NCBI RefSeq assembly: GCF_010500835.1
Contig: NZ_JAAAMJ010000013.1
Span: forward strand, 58,678-122,677
Source of the DNA: Aurantimonas aggregata
Lineage (GTDB): Bacteria; Pseudomonadota; Alphaproteobacteria; Rhizobiales; Rhizobiaceae
Direction: 5' to 3'
Length of the DNA: 64,000 nucleotides
Position numbers and translations under genes: made by a program. The notes beneath the pieces are model-generated. The model ran no database searches. It had not been told where the DNA came from and saw only the letters and a list, made by a program, of their open reading frames with translations. This document shows, piece by piece, positions 20,594 to 33,194 of this stretch (within the stretch, counting starts at the first letter, position 1; every line of letters starts with the position of its first letter).

Positions 20594-21379
20594 ATGGCGC
20601 TCAAACAGGGGATTTACAGGGTAAGGATGGTGAATCAGTCGCCTATCGTGATGATTCCGGGGTTGCTCTGCACCGCGGATCTCTACCGCGCGCAGATCGC
20701 GGCATTGCCGCCGGACGCAGTCATCATTGCCGACACGGTTCGCGATGAATCGATCGACGCCATGGCCGAACGTCTGCTCGCTCATGCGCCGCCGCGTTTC
20801 GTTTTGTGCGGCCTCTCTATGGGTGGTTACGTCGCACTGCAAGTCGCCCGGCATTCGCCCGATCGCGTGTCTGGTCTAGTCTTGGTCGCGACCAGCGCGC
20901 GGCCCGATACGCCGGAGCAGACCGCCGTGCGCCGTCGCCTGGTGGCGCTCGGCCGGGAGAAGGGCATCGAGACGGTGGCGGAGACGCTCTGTCCGCGCCT
21001 GCTGGGACCGGATGCGCGGCACGATCCGGATCTGCGAGATCGGGTCGTCGCCATGGCCAAAGAAGTTGGCATCGACGCCTTCGCGCGCCAGCAGGCGGCC
21101 ATCATCGGCCGCCCCGACCAGCGTCCGACGCTCGACCGTCTCGCGATGCCGACCCGCATTCTCGTCGGAACCGCGGACGATATCATCCCGGTCGAATGTT
21201 CCCATGAAATGGCCGAAGCCATTCCGCTGGCCCGGCTCACCACGATCGAGGCAAAAGGGCACCTTCTCTCGATGGAGGCGCCGGACATCGTGACCCAGGC
21301 GCTCACCGAAATGCAGGCCGCAGTGTCCGAAGCGCCGTGTGGGCGGCAGTCTCAGTTCGACGCCGGGCCGAACATGTAA
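20594..21379 (+). CDS. Alpha/beta-fold hydrolase
   Basis: A 261-residue alpha/beta hydrolase. After IVMIPGLLCTADLY (oxyanion HG-like loop), the nucleophile elbow is GLSMGGY, the acid is in GTADDIIPVE and the histidine in KGHLLSME. The substrate is unknown; related proteins act on esters or lactones. The start is uncertain: ATG 20594 has no clear ribosome site, and an in-frame ATG at 20627 (MVNQSP) fits the family start better, but its GTAAGG lies almost against it. Its 3' end overlaps the convergent secreted-protein gene by 28 bases. Confidence 0.85.
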   Translation: MALKQGIYRVRMVNQSPIVMIPGLLCTADLYRAQIAALPPDAVIIADTVRDESIDAMAERLLAHAPPRFVLCGLSMGGYVALQVARHSPDRVSGLVLVATSARPDTPEQTAVRRRLVALGREKGIETVAETLCPRLLGPDARHDPDLRDRVVAMAKEVGIDAFARQQAAIIGRPDQRPTLDRLAMPTRILVGTADDIIPVECSHEMAEAIPLARLTTIEAKGHLLSMEAPDIVTQALTEMQAAVSEAPCGRQSQFDAGPNM

Positions 21380-21909
21380 GGCGCGTCGGGCGCGAAATGC
21401 AGCTCATACGTCTCGGCGATCTCGCCGTCCGCCGGCAGGATGTCAAAGAACAGCGTCAGGCCGCTCGGCGCGCCGGGGCTCGGCTCGTCGGCCCGGTAGC
21501 CGACGATGGCGCCGTCCACCTGGTTGATCTCGGTGATCTCGGTCGATGCCCGCACGATATGGTCGGTGCCCGAGCCTTCGAGCTGCTGGACGAAGAAATG
21601 ATACCCCGTCTCGTCGGCGGGCGACTGGACCATGACGGTCCGCCACACGCCCTGGCGCGTACCTTCCGACCAGGGGCCAACGATCTGCACGTCCTCGACG
21701 AGGGGCGAAAGCGCGTCGATGGCGGCGGTCACGGCCGACCCTGTCGTCATCTCGCTCGGAGCGGCCGCCTGCGTCTCAGGAACGGCGGGTGCGGCCGGGC
21801 TGGCTGCTGGCTCGTTCGGCGCCGGCGCTTCGGGCGACTGGCCGAAGGCGGGCAGGGCGAACAGCAAGGCTGAACCGAACAAGGCGGCAGCTGGGAAGAT
21901 CCGGGTCAC
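21352..21909 (-). CDS. Secreted protein of unknown function
   Basis: A 185-residue protein with a clear signal peptide (MTRIFPAAALFGSALLFALPAFGQ, cleavage near residue 23-24), a Pro/Ala-rich linker to about residue 50, and a globular part of about 130 residues with several beta-strand-like stretches (VWRTVMVQSP, YHFFVQQLEG, GLTLFFDILPA). I do not recognise a catalytic motif or named domain. It is probably periplasmic. It lies 46 bases downstream of parE on the same strand and its 3' end overlaps the convergent hydrolase gene. Confidence 0.75.
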   Translation of the reverse strand: MTRIFPAAALFGSALLFALPAFGQSPEAPAPNEPAASPAAPAVPETQAAAPSEMTTGSAVTAAIDALSPLVEDVQIVGPWSEGTRQGVWRTVMVQSPADETGYHFFVQQLEGSGTDHIVRASTEITEINQVDGAIVGYRADEPSPGAPSGLTLFFDILPADGEIAETYELHFAPDAPYMFGPASN

Positions 21910-21955
21910 GGTCGATACTCCGATGGCTTTTGCCGCAGCATTCCGCCGGACGGCG

Positions 21956-23980
21956 TCAGATGTCCAGATCCTCGACGAAGGCGGCCCGGTCCTGGATGAA
22001 GCGGAAGCGCGCCTCCGGCTTGTTGCCCATCAGCGCCTCGACGGCACCGGCGGTTCCCGCTTCCGGCGTCTCGTCGACCACGACCTGCAGCAACGTGCGC
22101 TTGCGCGGATCCATGGTGGTTTCCTTGAGCTGCGAGGGCAGCATCTCGCCGAGCCCCTTGAAGCGGGAGATCTCCACCTTGCCGCGGCCCTTGAATTCCT
22201 TCTCGACGATCCGCTCGCGATCGCGCTCGTCCCGCGCATAGAACGTCTTGCCGCCCTGCGTCAGCTTGTAGAGCGGCGGCACGGCCAGGAAGAGATGACC
22301 GCTGCGAACCAGCTCCGGGATTTCCTGGTAGAAGAAGGTGATCAGCAGCGAGGCGATGTGGGCCCCGTCGACGTCGGCGTCGGTCATGATGATCACCCGC
22401 TCGTAGCGCAGATCGTCGCTGCGATATTTCGAGCGCGTCCCGCAGCCGAGTGCCTGGACGAGATCGGCGAGCTGCTGGTTCGCTCCGAGCTTGTCGCGGC
22501 CGGCGCTGGCGACGTTGAGAATCTTGCCGCGCAGCGGCAGGATCGCCTGCACCTTGCGATCGCGCGCCTGCTTGGCCGAGCCGCCGGCGGAATCGCCCTC
22601 GACGATGAACAGTTCCGCCCCGGCCGCGCCGGTCTGCGAACAGTCGGCGAGCTTGCCGGGCAGGCGCAGCTTGCGCGTCGCCGTCTTGCGGCTGACTTCC
22701 TTTTCTTGGCGTCGACGCAGCCGCTCGTCGGCGCGCTCGACCACCCAGTCGATCAACTTTGCCGCGTCCTGCGGCGAGGAGGCCAGCCAGATGTCGAAGG
22801 AGTCGCGGATCGACTGCTCGACGATGCGTTGTGCCTCGGCTGTCGCCAGCCGGTCCTTGGTCTGGCCGACGAACTCCGGCTCGCGGATGAACACCGACAG
22901 CATCGCGGCCGCGGTCAGCATCACGTCGTCGCCGGTGATCACCGAAGCGCGCTTGTTGCCGGAGACTTCCGCGAAGGCCTTGAGGCCGCGCAGCAGCACT
23001 GAGCGCAGGCCAGCCTCGTGCGTGCCGCCTTCGCCGGTCGGGATGGTGTTGCAGTAGGAGCGCACGAACCCGTCGTCCGGCGTCCAGCTGACGGCCCACT
23101 CGACCGCGCCGTGGCCGGTCTGCTTCTCGGTGCGGCCGGCGAAGATCTGCGACGTGACGCGGTCCTTGCCGAGCGTCGTGTCGAGATAGTCCGTCAGGCC
23201 GCCGGGAAAGTGGAAGATGTCGCGCGCCGGAATCTCGCCATTCGGCGTCAGCAACTCCTGGTCGCAGGACCAGCGGATCTCGACGCCGCCGAACAGATAG
23301 GCCTTGGAGCGCGCCATGGCGTAGAGGCGCTCGGGCCGGAAGCGCGCGCCGGCGCCGAAGATCTGCGGGTCCGGCCGGAAGCGCACTCTCGTGCCGCGCC
23401 GGTTATGAACCTCGCCGACCTCTTCCAGCGGGCCGGTGGCTACGCCGCGGGCATAGATCTGCCGGTAGAGACGCCGGTTGCGCGCCACCTCCACCTCGAG
23501 GTGCTCGGAGAGCGCGTTGACCACCGAGACACCAACGCCGTGCAGGCCGCCGGAGGTCTCGTAAACCTTGGAATCGAACTTCCCGCCGGCATGCAGCGTG
23601 GTCATGATGACCTCGAGCGCCGACTTGTTCTTGTATTTCGGATGCGGGTCGATCGGAATTCCGCGCCCATTGTCGGCGACGGAGAGAGTGCCGTCCGCCT
23701 CCAGCGAGACCTCGATGAAATTGGCGTGGCCGGCGGTCGCCTCGTCCATCGAGTTGTCGATGACTTCGGCGAAGAGGTGGTGCAGCGCCTTCTCGTCGGT
23801 GCCGCCGACATACATGCCCGGACGGCGGCGAACCGGCTCGAGCCCCTCCAGGACCTCGATATCGGCGGCGGTGTACTCGGCGGGCGGCGGTGGCGTGGCA
23901 GGCGCAGCGCGCGTACGGCTGGCGGACTTGGGGGCCGCCGGTTGGCGCGCGGCATTGCCGGAAAACAGGTCGTCGCTCAT
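21956..23980 (-). CDS. parE: DNA topoisomerase IV subunit B
   Basis: The 674-residue ATPase subunit of topoisomerase IV, which decatenates daughter chromosomes with ParC (not in the window). The GHKL ATPase has EVIDNSMDEA, DNGRGIP and GGLHGVGVSVVNALS; the TOPRIM domain has VEGDSAGGSAKQARDR and MTDADVDGAHI. Absence of the long GyrB insert and the start MSDDLFSGNA favour ParE over GyrB. I chose the ATG at 23980; a TTG at 24025 would add 15 residues without family similarity. The N-terminal 40 residues are Ala/Pro-rich. Confidence 0.94.
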   Translation of the reverse strand: MSDDLFSGNAARQPAAPKSASRTRAAPATPPPPAEYTAADIEVLEGLEPVRRRPGMYVGGTDEKALHHLFAEVIDNSMDEATAGHANFIEVSLEADGTLSVADNGRGIPIDPHPKYKNKSALEVIMTTLHAGGKFDSKVYETSGGLHGVGVSVVNALSEHLEVEVARNRRLYRQIYARGVATGPLEEVGEVHNRRGTRVRFRPDPQIFGAGARFRPERLYAMARSKAYLFGGVEIRWSCDQELLTPNGEIPARDIFHFPGGLTDYLDTTLGKDRVTSQIFAGRTEKQTGHGAVEWAVSWTPDDGFVRSYCNTIPTGEGGTHEAGLRSVLLRGLKAFAEVSGNKRASVITGDDVMLTAAAMLSVFIREPEFVGQTKDRLATAEAQRIVEQSIRDSFDIWLASSPQDAAKLIDWVVERADERLRRRQEKEVSRKTATRKLRLPGKLADCSQTGAAGAELFIVEGDSAGGSAKQARDRKVQAILPLRGKILNVASAGRDKLGANQQLADLVQALGCGTRSKYRSDDLRYERVIIMTDADVDGAHIASLLITFFYQEIPELVRSGHLFLAVPPLYKLTQGGKTFYARDERDRERIVEKEFKGRGKVEISRFKGLGEMLPSQLKETTMDPRKRTLLQVVVDETPEAGTAGAVEALMGNKPEARFRFIQDRAAFVEDLDI

Positions 23981-24197
23981 CGCGCCGTCGCGTCCGGGCC
24001 GGAAAACAGGAAGATCGAGCGCCAATCGAACATGGAACCTGCCTATACTTTCACGAAATGTTCTTCAACCCCGGGCCGCTCGGTCGAGCCGCCCGGGCCC
24101 GGTTTTCCTATCGTTATCCACGGTTTCCGGTGCTGCCCCGATGACGCGGCCTCGGGTTCCCGTCGAGCTGTTCCAGCAATTCCGGCACAAATGATAT

Positions 24198-24217
24198 GGG
24201 GCGCCCGAAGGCGCCCC
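24198..24217 (-). terminator. Hairpin downstream of glnA
   Basis: An 8-bp perfect GC stem (24198-24205 with 24210-24217) with a four-base loop lies 44 bases past the glnA stop on the minus strand. The bases after it in transcription order are AT-rich but have no long T-run, so it is a moderate terminator candidate. Confidence 0.6.
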
Positions 24218-24260
24218 TTATCGTATTCCAGCCGCTGCCGGAGACCTCCGGCAAGCGCCG

Positions 24261-25670
24261 TCAGACCGAGTAGTACATGTCGAACTCGACCGGATGCGGC
24301 GTCATCTCGAAGCGCAGCACCTCGGCCATCTTCAGGTCAATGAAGGCGTCGATCTGGTCGTCGTCGAAGACGCCGCCGGCTTTCAGGTAATCGCGATCCG
24401 CGTCGAGCGATTCCATCGCCTCGCGCAGCGACCGGCAGACGGTCGGGATTTCCTTCAGCTCTTCCGGCGGAAGGTCGTAGAGATCCTTGTCCATGGCTTC
24501 GCCCGGATGGATCTTGTTCTTGATGCCGTCGAGGCCGGCCATCAGCATCGCCGAGAAGGCGAGATACGGGTTGGCCGTCGGATCCGGGAAGCGGACTTCG
24601 ACGCGCTTGGCCTTCGGCGACTGGCCGAACGGGATGCGGCAGGAAGCCGAGCGGTTGCGCGCCGAGTAGGCGAGCAGGACCGGTGCCTCGTAGCCCGGAA
24701 CCAGGCGCTTGAAGGAGTTGGTCGACGGGTTGGTGAAGGCGTTCAGCGACTTCGCATGCTTGATGATGCCGCCGATGTAGAAGAGCGCGCTCTCCGACAG
24801 GCCTGCATATTCGTCACCGGCGAAGGTCGGCTTGCCACCCTTCCAGATCGACTGGTGCACGTGCATGCCCGAGCCGTTGTCGCCGAACACCGGCTTCGGC
24901 ATGAACGTCGCCGTCTTGCCGTAGGCGTTGGCCACCTGGTGGATGACGTATTTGTAGATCTGCATCTTGTCGGCGTTGCGGGTCAGCGTGTCGAACTTGA
25001 TGCCAAGCTCGTGCTGCGCCGCGGCGACCTCGTGGTGATGCTTCTCGACCTCGACGCCCATCTCGGCCATCACGGTCAGCATTTCCGAACGGATGTCCTG
25101 GCAGGAATCGATCGGCGGGACGGGGAAGTAGCCGCCCTTGACGCGCGGCCGGTGGCCGAGATTGCCGGTCTCGTATTCCATGTCGTCGTTGGACGGCAGT
25201 TCGGTCGAGTCGAGCTTGAAGCCGGTGTTGTACGGGTCGGCCTTGTAGCGGACGTCGTCGAAGATGAAGAACTCGGCTTCCGGGCCGAAGAACGCCGTGT
25301 CGCCGGTGCCCGACTGGGTCAGGAACGCTTCGGCCTTGCGCGCGGTCGAGCGCGGGTCACGGTTGTAGGCCTCGCCGGAGATCGGATCGAGAATGTCGCA
25401 GACGATCGCCATGGTCGACTGGGCGAAGAACGGGTCCATGTAGGCCGTCTCCGGATCCGGCATCAGGACCATGTCGGACTCGTTGATGGCCTTCCAGCCG
25501 GCGATCGACGATCCGTCGAACATCGAGCCTTCCGAGAACATGTCCTCGTCGACGATGCCCACGTCCATCGTGACGTGCTGCATCTTGCCCTTGGGGTCGG
25601 TGAACCGCAGGTCGACGAATTTAACGTCGTTGTCCTTGATCTGCTTCAGAATATCGTTGGCGCTCGTCAT
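24261..25670 (-). CDS. glnA: Glutamine synthetase type I
   Basis: A 469-residue dodecameric glutamine synthetase that makes glutamine from glutamate, ammonia and ATP. Landmarks are [10 protein letters not shown], the metal/glutamate site [12 protein letters not shown], the ATP-site region [32 protein letters not shown] and the adenylylation tyrosine Y398 in DLYDLPPEE, so activity should be tuned by GlnE. The ATG at 25670 is preceded by AGGA and gives the standard length; the open frame upstream is not part of the gene. The gene lies 52 bases after glnB and should share its sigma-54 promoter. Confidence 0.97.
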   Translation of the reverse strand: MTSANDILKQIKDNDVKFVDLRFTDPKGKMQHVTMDVGIVDEDMFSEGSMFDGSSIAGWKAINESDMVLMPDPETAYMDPFFAQSTMAIVCDILDPISGEAYNRDPRSTARKAEAFLTQSGTGDTAFFGPEAEFFIFDDVRYKADPYNTGFKLDSTELPSNDDMEYETGNLGHRPRVKGGYFPVPPIDSCQDIRSEMLTVMAEMGVEVEKHHHEVAAAQHELGIKFDTLTRNADKMQIYKYVIHQVANAYGKTATFMPKPVFGDNGSGMHVHQSIWKGGKPTFAGDEYAGLSESALFYIGGIIKHAKSLNAFTNPSTNSFKRLVPGYEAPVLLAYSARNRSASCRIPFGQSPKAKRVEVRFPDPTANPYLAFSAMLMAGLDGIKNKIHPGEAMDKDLYDLPPEELKEIPTVCRSLREAMESLDADRDYLKAGGVFDDDQIDAFIDLKMAEVLRFEMTPHPVEFDMYYSV

Positions 25671-25722
25671 AGCGGTCCTTCCTGATATTGAACGATGTGT
25701 TTTGTTGGGAGACGGTGAGGGG

Positions 25723-26088
<366 letters not shown>

Positions 26089-26119
26089 TCACGGGCCGCC
26101 GGCCCGTCCCCCGGCCCAA

Positions 26120-26135
26120 TGCAGGAGGCGTGCCA
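26120..26135 (-). promoter_or_regulatory. Sigma-54 promoter of glnB-glnA
   Basis: On the minus strand the sequence TGGCACGCCTCCTGCA matches the sigma-54 consensus TGGCACG-N4-TTGCW at all but one fixed position, with correct GG-to-GC spacing. Transcription would begin near 26108, about 47 bases before the glnB start at 26061. This fits NtrC control of glnBA under nitrogen limitation. I did not find a convincing NtrC-binding palindrome upstream. Confidence 0.85.
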
Positions 26136-26347
26136 AAGGCATGGCTTCGAGCCGTGACACCCGAAATAGTGGCGATCGTCTCCGCCCGCTCCGATGGCGA
26201 CACCATGGCAGGCTGCGGCGCGACTGCTTATCGAATCTATCGTTACCCTGCCGAATGTTCGCTGCCCATAGCGGCAACACCCGACGACGCACGAATTCAC
26301 GCCAAGTGCATAAAACTTAGGCATACAGTTGTAACTTTAGGCAACCC

Positions 26348-27883
26348 ATGACTGATAAATCCTCTCATATCCTGCTGAGCCCCCGCGAGATGGCGGAGGC
26401 CGACCGCCTGACGATCGAGGGCGGCGACTCGGGCACGGCGCTGATGGCACGCGCCGGGATGGCCGTGGCGAAAGTGGCCGTCGCGGATTTCCCCGATGCG
26501 CGGCGGATCGCCGTCTTGGCCGGCCCCGGCAACAATGGCGGCGACGCCTATGTGGTGGCGCAGCTGCTACGGGAAGCGGGCCGCGAGGTGCGCCTTTACG
26601 GCCTCGTGGATCCCGCGCGATTGTCGGGCGACGCAGCCGCCGCGGCATCGGCGTGGGGCGTTGCTACCCTGCCGCTAGAAGCGTTCGACCCGACCGACGC
26701 GGGGCTGGTGATCGATGGCCTGTTCGGCGCCGGGCTTGCCCGTCCGGTCGAAGGGATCGCCGCCGCCGCGATCGACCGACTGAACGCCGCCGCGACGCCG
26801 GTCATCGCGATCGACCTGCCGTCCGGCGTCTCGGGCGAATCGGGGAAGGCGCTCGGCGCCGCCGTCTGCGCCGATCTCACCGTCACCTTCTTCCGCCGCA
26901 AGCCGGGGCATCTGCTGGAGCCGGGGCGCAGCCTCTGCGGCCGCACTATCGTCGCCGATATCGGCATCGGACCGGCGGTGCTTGACCGCATCGCGCCGCA
27001 GACCTTCGCCAACGAGCCGGATTTGTGGCTGAGCGATTATCGAAGCCCCGCCGATGCTGGGCACAAATACGACCGGGGCCACGCGGTGGTGTTTTCCGGC
27101 GGTCCCAGCCAGACGGGCGCGGCGCGGCTCGCGGCGTTGGCAGCCCTGCGCGGCGGTGCGGGACTCGTCACGCTGTTCGCGCCGGCTTCCGCGATGATGG
27201 TGAACGCCATGCACCTGACGGCGGTCATGCTGAAGCGCTGCAACGACGCCGACGAGCTGGCGACGCTGATCGAGGATGCCCGGTTCAACGCCTTCGTGCT
27301 CGGCCCCGGTTTCGGGGTCGGCGAGACGGCCCGATCCTTCGCCACCGCGATCCTGGAAAAGGGCCGGCGGCTGGTGCTCGACGCCGACGGCATCAGCTCG
27401 TTCCGGGAGGCGCCGGATGCTTTGTTCGCAGCCGCGGGCGAGGGCGCGCGCCTGCAAGGCCCGGCCGAGCCGTTGCTCTTGCTGACGCCGCATGAGGGCG
27501 AATTCAAACGGCTGTTTCCGGATATCGCCGCCGACTGCAGCCTGTCGAAGCTGGACCGCGCGCGGGCCGCGGCGCGACGCGCGGGCGCCATCGTGGTTCT
27601 GAAGGGCCGCGACACGGTCATCGCCGCGCCCGACGGTCGCGCGGCGATCAACGCCAACGGCACGCCGTGGCTGGCGACGGCCGGCACCGGTGACGTCCTC
27701 GCCGGCATCGTCGCCGCACAACTGGCGCAGGGCATGCCGAGCTTCGCGGCCGCCTGCGTCGGCGTCTGGATGCACGGGCGGGTGGCGGAATTGTTCGGCC
27801 CGGGCCTGATCTCGGAGGACCTTCCGGCAATGCTGTCGAAGGTCCACATCGAATTGCAGGCGCTGGTCAGGCGGGAAGACTGA
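26348..27883 (+). CDS. nnrD: Bifunctional NAD(P)HX epimerase / dehydratase
   Basis: A 511-residue fusion that repairs hydrated NAD(P)H. The N-terminal YjeF_N half (to about 225) is the epimerase, with VLAGPGNNGGDAYVVA and AIDLPSGVSGESG; the C-terminal half (about 230-511) is the ADP- or ATP-dependent dehydratase of the ribokinase-like fold, with LGPGFG, LTPHEGEFKRL, VVLKGRDTVIA and the NGTPWLATAGTGDVLAG nucleotide site. It is divergent from glnB, and the 286-base space between them carries the sigma-54 site; no promoter for this gene is obvious. The gene is also called nnr or yjeF. Confidence 0.94.
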   Translation: MTDKSSHILLSPREMAEADRLTIEGGDSGTALMARAGMAVAKVAVADFPDARRIAVLAGPGNNGGDAYVVAQLLREAGREVRLYGLVDPARLSGDAAAAASAWGVATLPLEAFDPTDAGLVIDGLFGAGLARPVEGIAAAAIDRLNAAATPVIAIDLPSGVSGESGKALGAAVCADLTVTFFRRKPGHLLEPGRSLCGRTIVADIGIGPAVLDRIAPQTFANEPDLWLSDYRSPADAGHKYDRGHAVVFSGGPSQTGAARLAALAALRGGAGLVTLFAPASAMMVNAMHLTAVMLKRCNDADELATLIEDARFNAFVLGPGFGVGETARSFATAILEKGRRLVLDADGISSFREAPDALFAAAGEGARLQGPAEPLLLLTPHEGEFKRLFPDIAADCSLSKLDRARAAARRAGAIVVLKGRDTVIAAPDGRAAINANGTPWLATAGTGDVLAGIVAAQLAQGMPSFAAACVGVWMHGRVAELFGPGLISEDLPAMLSKVHIELQALVRRED

Positions 27884-27906
27884 CCGAGCGCGCGCCGGCA
27901 GGCCGA

Positions 27907-28716
27907 TCAGCCGGCGTCGAGCCGCTCCTGCAGGGCCACCGCGGCATGCGGTGCACGCGGTTTGCCCGAGCGGATGAAATAGAGGAACACGTCGCGCGGC
28001 TGCTTTGGCGGCGCCTTGTCCGGATCGGCCCGCCGCAGATCGTCCGGCTGGGCGCCTTCCGCCCATTTTCGCGCCCGCGCCGCCCAGCCATCCAGCGCGT
28101 CGCCGGGATAGCCGGTGGGGTTGGCCTCGTCGCCCATCTGGAGGCGCGCATAGACGAAGTCCGCCGTGACGTCGGCGATCTGCGGGTAATCCTCCGCCTC
28201 GGCGCAGACGATGGCGACGCCGGCCTTGCGGCAGATCGCGACTGCCTCGGGGCAGGCGAAACTCTCGTGCCGCGGCTCGACGACATGGCGCAGGCGCAGA
28301 TTGCCGGCCTTTTCGGGTAGGAGATCGACGAAGGCGCCGAAATCGTCGGGATCGAACTGCTTGGTCGCCGCAAGCTGCCAGAGGATCGGGCCGAGCCGGT
28401 CGCCGAGCTCGGCGATGCCCGACGTGACGAAGCGCTCGATCGACTCGCCGCCTTCCGCCAGCACCTTCCGGTTCACCGCGAATCGTGGTGCTTTCAACGA
28501 GAAAACAAAGCCTTCGGGCGTCTCGTTCGCCCATTTTGCGAAGGTCGCCGGTGACTGGCTGCGATAGAACGTGCCGTTGACCTCGATCGTCTTCAGCTTC
28601 GACGCGGCATATTCGAGCTGGCGCTTCTTCGGCAGATCGTCCGGATAGAACGTCTCGTTCCACGGCTCGAACGTCCAGCCGCCGATGCCCGCGCGGATTG
28701 TGCCTGACTGGGCCAT
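27907..28716 (-). CDS. DUF72 (YecE-like) protein
   Basis: A 269-residue TIM-barrel-like protein of the DUF72/YecE family. Diagnostic are IRAGIGGWTFEPWNETFYP at the N terminus, LEYAASKLKTIEVNGTFYR, FVFSLKAPRFAVN, RHVVEPRHESF and FVYARLQMGD. No enzymatic activity is established for the family. I chose the ATG at 28716 because it follows AAGGGA and begins the family domain. It lies 19 bases after the GST gene on the same strand, so the two are probably co-transcribed. Confidence 0.88.
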   Translation of the reverse strand: MAQSGTIRAGIGGWTFEPWNETFYPDDLPKKRQLEYAASKLKTIEVNGTFYRSQSPATFAKWANETPEGFVFSLKAPRFAVNRKVLAEGGESIERFVTSGIAELGDRLGPILWQLAATKQFDPDDFGAFVDLLPEKAGNLRLRHVVEPRHESFACPEAVAICRKAGVAIVCAEAEDYPQIADVTADFVYARLQMGDEANPTGYPGDALDGWAARARKWAEGAQPDDLRRADPDKAPPKQPRDVFLYFIRSGKPRAPHAAVALQERLDAG

Positions 28717-28735
28717 GTGGTTTCCCTTTGTTCGC

Positions 28736-29362
28736 TCACGTGGGCGGAATGAAAGGCTGCGAGATCTGCCGGAAGACCGGCAAGGTTTCCATCGCCGCAC
28801 AATGCGCCGCAAGTGCCGGGCAGTCTTCCAGTCGCGCCAGTTCCGGATGGGAATCGGTCATGTGGCGGATCGATGCCGCCACGGCGATGTCCGCATGGCC
28901 GATGCGGTTGCCGAACCAGAACGATCCGTGGCGGCCGGCCCGGTCGGTCTCAAGCGCGACGAGGGTGCCGCGGAGTTGGCTGAGGCACCGCGCCTCCCAG
29001 ACCGGCGAGATGGTGTCGTGCAGCCGCTTTTCGTAGAACAGGCTCACGGCCTTGTCGGCCAACCCGCTCGCCAGGGCCGTCACTTTCAGCGATTGCCGCC
29101 TTTCAGGTTCCAAACGCGGATGCATCGCCTTCTCGGCCGGCACCAGCGAGTCCAGATGATCGAGGATCGTGTAGCTGTCGACCAGAACCTCACCGTCGTC
29201 GAGGACCAGCGTCGGCACGCGCGTCAGCGGGTTCAACGCGGCGATCTTGTCGGCATCACCGAACACCGACCACGGCCGGTGCTCGAACGGAATATCGTAG
29301 AGCGTCAACACGATGCCGACGCGGCGCACGAATGAGGAGTCGTACTGTCCGATGAGGATCAT
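28736..29362 (-). CDS. Glutathione S-transferase family protein
   Basis: A 208-residue GST. The N-terminal thioredoxin-like domain starts MILIGQYDSSFVRRVGIVLTLYDIPFEHRPWSVF, where S9/S10 are candidate catalytic residues; the cis-proline is in TRVPTLVLDDG and the glutathione gamma-glutamyl contact in LVDSYTILDHLD. The C-terminal all-helical domain includes FWFGNRIGHADIAVAASI. The specific substrate cannot be told. It lies between uvrA (33 bases downstream of the uvrA stop) and the DUF72 gene, all on the minus strand. Confidence 0.88.
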   Translation of the reverse strand: MILIGQYDSSFVRRVGIVLTLYDIPFEHRPWSVFGDADKIAALNPLTRVPTLVLDDGEVLVDSYTILDHLDSLVPAEKAMHPRLEPERRQSLKVTALASGLADKAVSLFYEKRLHDTISPVWEARCLSQLRGTLVALETDRAGRHGSFWFGNRIGHADIAVAASIRHMTDSHPELARLEDCPALAAHCAAMETLPVFRQISQPFIPPT

Positions 29363-29395
29363 TCCATCACTTCGAAGGGAGCCGGGCGGTGCCAG

Positions 29396-32278
<2,883 letters not shown>

Positions 32279-32375
32279 GAAGCGCTCGGCATTCCTTGTC
32301 GTGGGATGACGCGGTTATCTATGTCTTCCGCACCGCAGTTCCAAGCGGCAGCCGCGATTCGTTCCGCTGTTGCAT

Positions 32376-32390
32376 GTTCTCTATTCGTTC
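32376..32390. promoter_or_regulatory. LexA (SOS) box between uvrA and ssb
   Basis: GTTCTCTATTCGTTC matches the alphaproteobacterial LexA operator GTTC-N7-GTTC exactly. It lies in the 279-base divergent spacer, about 98 bases from the uvrA start and 168 bases from the ssb start, so it can control either or both. A third GTTC sits 15 bases upstream at 32361. Confidence 0.85.
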
Positions 32391-32557
32391 TATAGCCTCC
32401 CGCATCGTTTCGCAACGCGGAAGCCACACCTCCGGCGCGGGCCTCGGCACTGCACCGAAATCTTCCGCTGGATAAGCCGGCCGGGGCGCCCCCGGCGGTT
32501 TCGCCCGGCAACGCGGTCCGATATGGTCGCCGCCGGCAGAAAAGTATGGAGTTCCTC

Positions 32558-33094
32558 ATGGCAGGCAGCGTGAACAAGGTGATCCTGGTCGGCAATCTCG
32601 GAGCCGATCCGGAAGTGCGCCGCCTCACATCCGGCGACGCCGTGGTCAACATGCGCATCGCCACGTCGGAGAGCTGGCGCGACCGCCAGTCGGGCGAACG
32701 GCGCGAGCGCACCGAGTGGCACAACGTGGTGATCTTCAACGAGAATCTCGTGAAGGTCGCCGAGCAGTACCTGAAAAAGGGCGCCAAGGTTTACATCGAA
32801 GGCGCGCTGCAGACCCGCAGCTGGGAGGACCAGACGGGCCAGAAGCGCTACACGACCGAAGTGGTCCTGCAGAAGTTCCGTGGTGAACTCCAGATGCTGG
32901 ACGGTCGCGGCGAAGGCGGCGGCGGTTCCGGCGGCGGCGGCGGCGGTTACGAAAGCGGCGGTGGCGGATCGCGCGGCGGTGGCTCCGGCGGCCCCAGCAG
33001 CGGCGGCGGCGGCGGCGCATCGGGCGGCGGCGATCGGGGCGGCTACGGCGGCGGCGGATCCTCACGCGATCTCGACGACGAAATCCCGTTCTGA
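32558..33094 (+). CDS. ssb: Single-stranded DNA-binding protein
   Basis: A 178-residue SSB. The OB fold is residues 1-115 ([28 protein letters not shown] strand, [23 protein letters not shown]). A long Gly/Ser linker (about 125-165) is followed by the partner-binding acidic tip DLDDEIPF. I chose the ATG at 32558 because a GGAG lies 6 bases before it; the ATG at 32546 overlaps that ribosome site. Divergent pairing with uvrA and the SOS box suggest damage control. The Gly-rich linker is coding, not a DNA repeat element. Confidence 0.97.
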   Translation: MAGSVNKVILVGNLGADPEVRRLTSGDAVVNMRIATSESWRDRQSGERRERTEWHNVVIFNENLVKVAEQYLKKGAKVYIEGALQTRSWEDQTGQKRYTTEVVLQKFRGELQMLDGRGEGGGGSGGGGGGYESGGGGSRGGGSGGPSSGGGGGASGGGDRGGYGGGGSSRDLDDEIPF

Positions 33095-33135
33095 GGCCTG
33101 CCGGCAGTAGGTCGAGGCACCGAGAAGTCGGCAAA

Positions 33136-33163
33136 GGCGAGCGGCGCGAAAGCGCCGCTCGCC
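33136..33163 (+). terminator. Hairpin terminator between ssb and marC
   Basis: A perfect 12-bp stem, 33136-33147 with 33152-33163, closed by a GAAA tetraloop. Only a short T-run follows, but the stem is very strong. It lies between convergent ssb and marC and can serve both. Confidence 0.8.
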
Positions 33164-33194
33164 TCATGCGTTTAGGCAAGGCCCGGGCCGCCCC

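Noticed and set aside
21956..24025. Longer ParE start at a TTG (24025)
   Set aside because: The added 15 residues are unlike the family; MSDDLFSG at 23980 fits.
26289..26309. GCAC...GTGC as an NtrC site upstream of glnB
   Set aside because: The half-sites are 13 bases apart, whereas NtrC palindromes have a spacer of about 7.
32910..33060. GGC-rich tandem repeat
   Set aside because: It encodes the Gly/Ser linker of SSB and keeps the frame to the DDEIPF tip.
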